From positions 1 through 5,833 of the forward strand of contig CAYLNH010000364.1 in the NCBI GenBank assembly GCA_964384625.1: a stretch of 5,833 bases of DNA, written 5' to 3'. Positions 5,024 to 5,833 of this stretch are shown one piece after another. The DNA is from CAYLNH01 sp964384625. Its GTDB lineage: Bacteria; Verrucomicrobiota; Lentisphaeria; JABSQK01. The notes under the pieces are model-generated. The model was not told the DNA's origin and ran no database searches. It saw nothing but the letters and a program-made list of their open reading frames with translations. A program made the position numbers and the translations under genes. Each line of letters opens with the position of its first letter. Within the stretch, counting starts at the first letter, position 1.

Positions 5024-5804
5024 GATTCTCTCCTTTGTCAGGTTTGATCTCACGCCCGTTCGGCGTCATCCCTATTTGATTCACACGAAATTCCGCGAAC
5101 GCGTCCCGCAATCGCTGTCGCCGCCAAGTCCAGCCGCGCCAGTTACCGGCCTGTGCCCGCAACCGGCGTACTAACGGTACCGCTGCCGCATGGGCCGCCG
5201 GCGCCAGATCCGGGGCCTCGCGCTCAAGCCGCTCCAGCGCCGGCAGTGCTGCCGGTCCAAGTCCACCGATATATTCCAGATCAATCGGGACCAAAGTCGT
5301 CCCGCGCAGGCGGGCGTCCACATTCCAGTTTGCGATGAATCCGTCGAGATTCAGGAAGCTGCAGACAAACAACGCAGACAGGAGGCAGGCCAGGTTGGCA
5401 CGCACCAGCCAGGCATTGGATTTCCGCAGACGAATACGCCGGATAATCAGCACCAATCCAATCGCCACCAGCCCCATCCAGATCCCCGCCGCCAGCCGCA
5501 GGCGGGTCAGACTGTAAGCGCCGACGTACAGGTGCAGCCGCCACACCGCAGAGAACGTCAGAAACACGTTCTGCCCCAGCCAGACGTAGACCAGCCAGCG
5601 TGCCGTCCTGGATGTATGCGCCGGACCGTTGGTGCGAAATGCCAGCAGAACAAAAATCGCCGCCAGCAGCGCGGTCGCAACCAGCGGATAGGCCCCGCGA
5701 TGCGCGTAGTGCGCGTAGTGCGCGTAGGTCATGCCTTCCGGCAGCTGAAAGCCGAACCAAAGAAAACCGGAATCCAGGATGCTTGACAGTACCGAGTTCT
5801 TCGG
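5010..5804 (-). CDS. DUF4173-like membrane protein, C-terminal part; 5' end apparently broken
   Basis: Multi-pass membrane protein of unknown function resembling the DUF4173/DUF4153 group. Numbered from the first in-frame ATG (5732), likely membrane segments are at about 15-32, 46-70, 80-98 and 107-127, followed by a soluble tail with DLEYIGGLGPAALPAL (151-166) and NWRGW (197-201), which I recall as typical of the family. That ATG is not a credible start: the 24 codons before it, back to an in-frame TGA at 5807-5805, read like family sequence (LDSGFLWFGFQLPEG immediately before MTYA), and the bases before the ATG leave no room for a ribosome site. Relatives are usually much longer, with more membrane segments ahead. 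So this is a 3' fragment, a frameshifted gene, or one with an unusual start; an ATG at 5808 with purine-rich bases upstream lies one frame off. The 3' end contains the mvaS ribosome site. A triplicated 9-base unit gives YAHYAHYAH. Confidence 0.65.
   Translation of the reverse strand, partial: PKNSVLSSILDSGFLWFGFQLPEGMTYAHYAHYAHRGAYPLVATALLAAIFVLLAFRTNGPAHTSRTARWLVYVWLGQNVFLTFSAVWRLHLYVGAYSLTRLRLAAGIWMGLVAIGLVLIIRRIRLRKSNAWLVRANLACLLSALFVCSFLNLDGFIANWNVDARLRGTTLVPIDLEYIGGLGPAALPALERLEREAPDLAPAAHAAAVPLVRRLRAQAGNWRGWTWRRQRLRDAFAEFRVNQIGMTPNGREIKPDKGENHGWY
5701..5727 (-). repeat. Three perfect 9-base tandem units in the DUF4173-like gene
   Basis: TGCGCGTAG occurs three times without a mismatch (5701-5709, 5710-5718, 5719-5727, plus strand). 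On the minus strand it encodes the Tyr-Ala-His triplication just before HRGAYPL. From memory, relatives carry about two such Tyr-Ala units here (TYAxYAxRG), so one 9-base unit looks added by in-frame slippage. Confidence 0.85.
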
Positions 5805-5833
5805 TCATTTCTTCTCTCGTAAGATGGCGGCCT

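Noticed and set aside
3692..5047. 451-codon plus-strand ORF
   Set aside because: Exact shadow of mvaS, whose catalytic residues and full-length family match are unmistakable.
5281..5808. 175-codon minus ORF starting at ATG 5808
   Set aside because: Its translation is Arg/Gly/Ala-rich and off-frame to the hydrophobic DUF4173-like segments, so it is not a gene as written. Its start codon may matter only if a frameshift lies just after it.

Overview
This is a moderately GC-rich bacterial window in which every well-supported complete gene lies on the minus strand. Only the tail of one plus-strand gene is seen, at the far left. An LpxL/HtrB-type acyltransferase points to a Gram-negative cell with lipid A or a similar acylated envelope lipid. 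A complete bacterial-type HMG-CoA synthase (MvaS) points to isoprenoid precursors made by the mevalonate route, which only some bacteria use. Together with a zinc-ribbon/FHA/GAF protein and a DUF4173-like membrane protein, this would fit a planctomycete/Lentisphaerae-like or candidate-phylum genome. That placement is an inference from gene content and is not secure.

Layout from left to right: (1) the last 29 codons of an unidentified plus-strand gene, ending inside a long hairpin terminator at 81-136 that faces the left-hand minus-strand gene. (2) A 243-base non-coding stretch. (3) A 390-residue zinc-ribbon + FHA + GAF + coiled-coil protein (380-1552), with a good ribosome binding site and its own promoter at 1631-1659. 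(4) A 324-base gap with only a doubtful 95-codon reading frame. (5) The acyltransferase (1877-2779). (6) A GC-rich hairpin (2822-2850), then an exported protein of unknown family with a long Asp/Glu/Lys tail (2880-3602) and its own promoter at 3641-3670. (7) mvaS (3830-5023), possibly followed by a 47-codon ORF joined to it by an ATGA overlap. (8) The C-terminal part of a DUF4173-like membrane protein (5010-5804), whose 3' end overlaps the start of mvaS by 14 bases.

Reading right to left, in the direction of transcription, there are probably three units: DUF4173-like + mvaS (+ small ORF); acidic secreted protein + acyltransferase, separated by a hairpin that would lower expression of the second gene; and the FHA/GAF gene alone. 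The two recognisable promoters are strikingly alike (TTTGCATTC ... TATATT, spacers of 17 and 18).

No mobile element, CRISPR array, tRNA or rRNA is visible, and I see no clear novel multi-gene system. The most useful leads are the unidentified acidic exported protein, the apparently 5'-broken DUF4173-like gene, the near-twin promoters, the stop codon embedded in a terminator hairpin, and an FHA domain lacking its usual phosphopeptide-binding residues.
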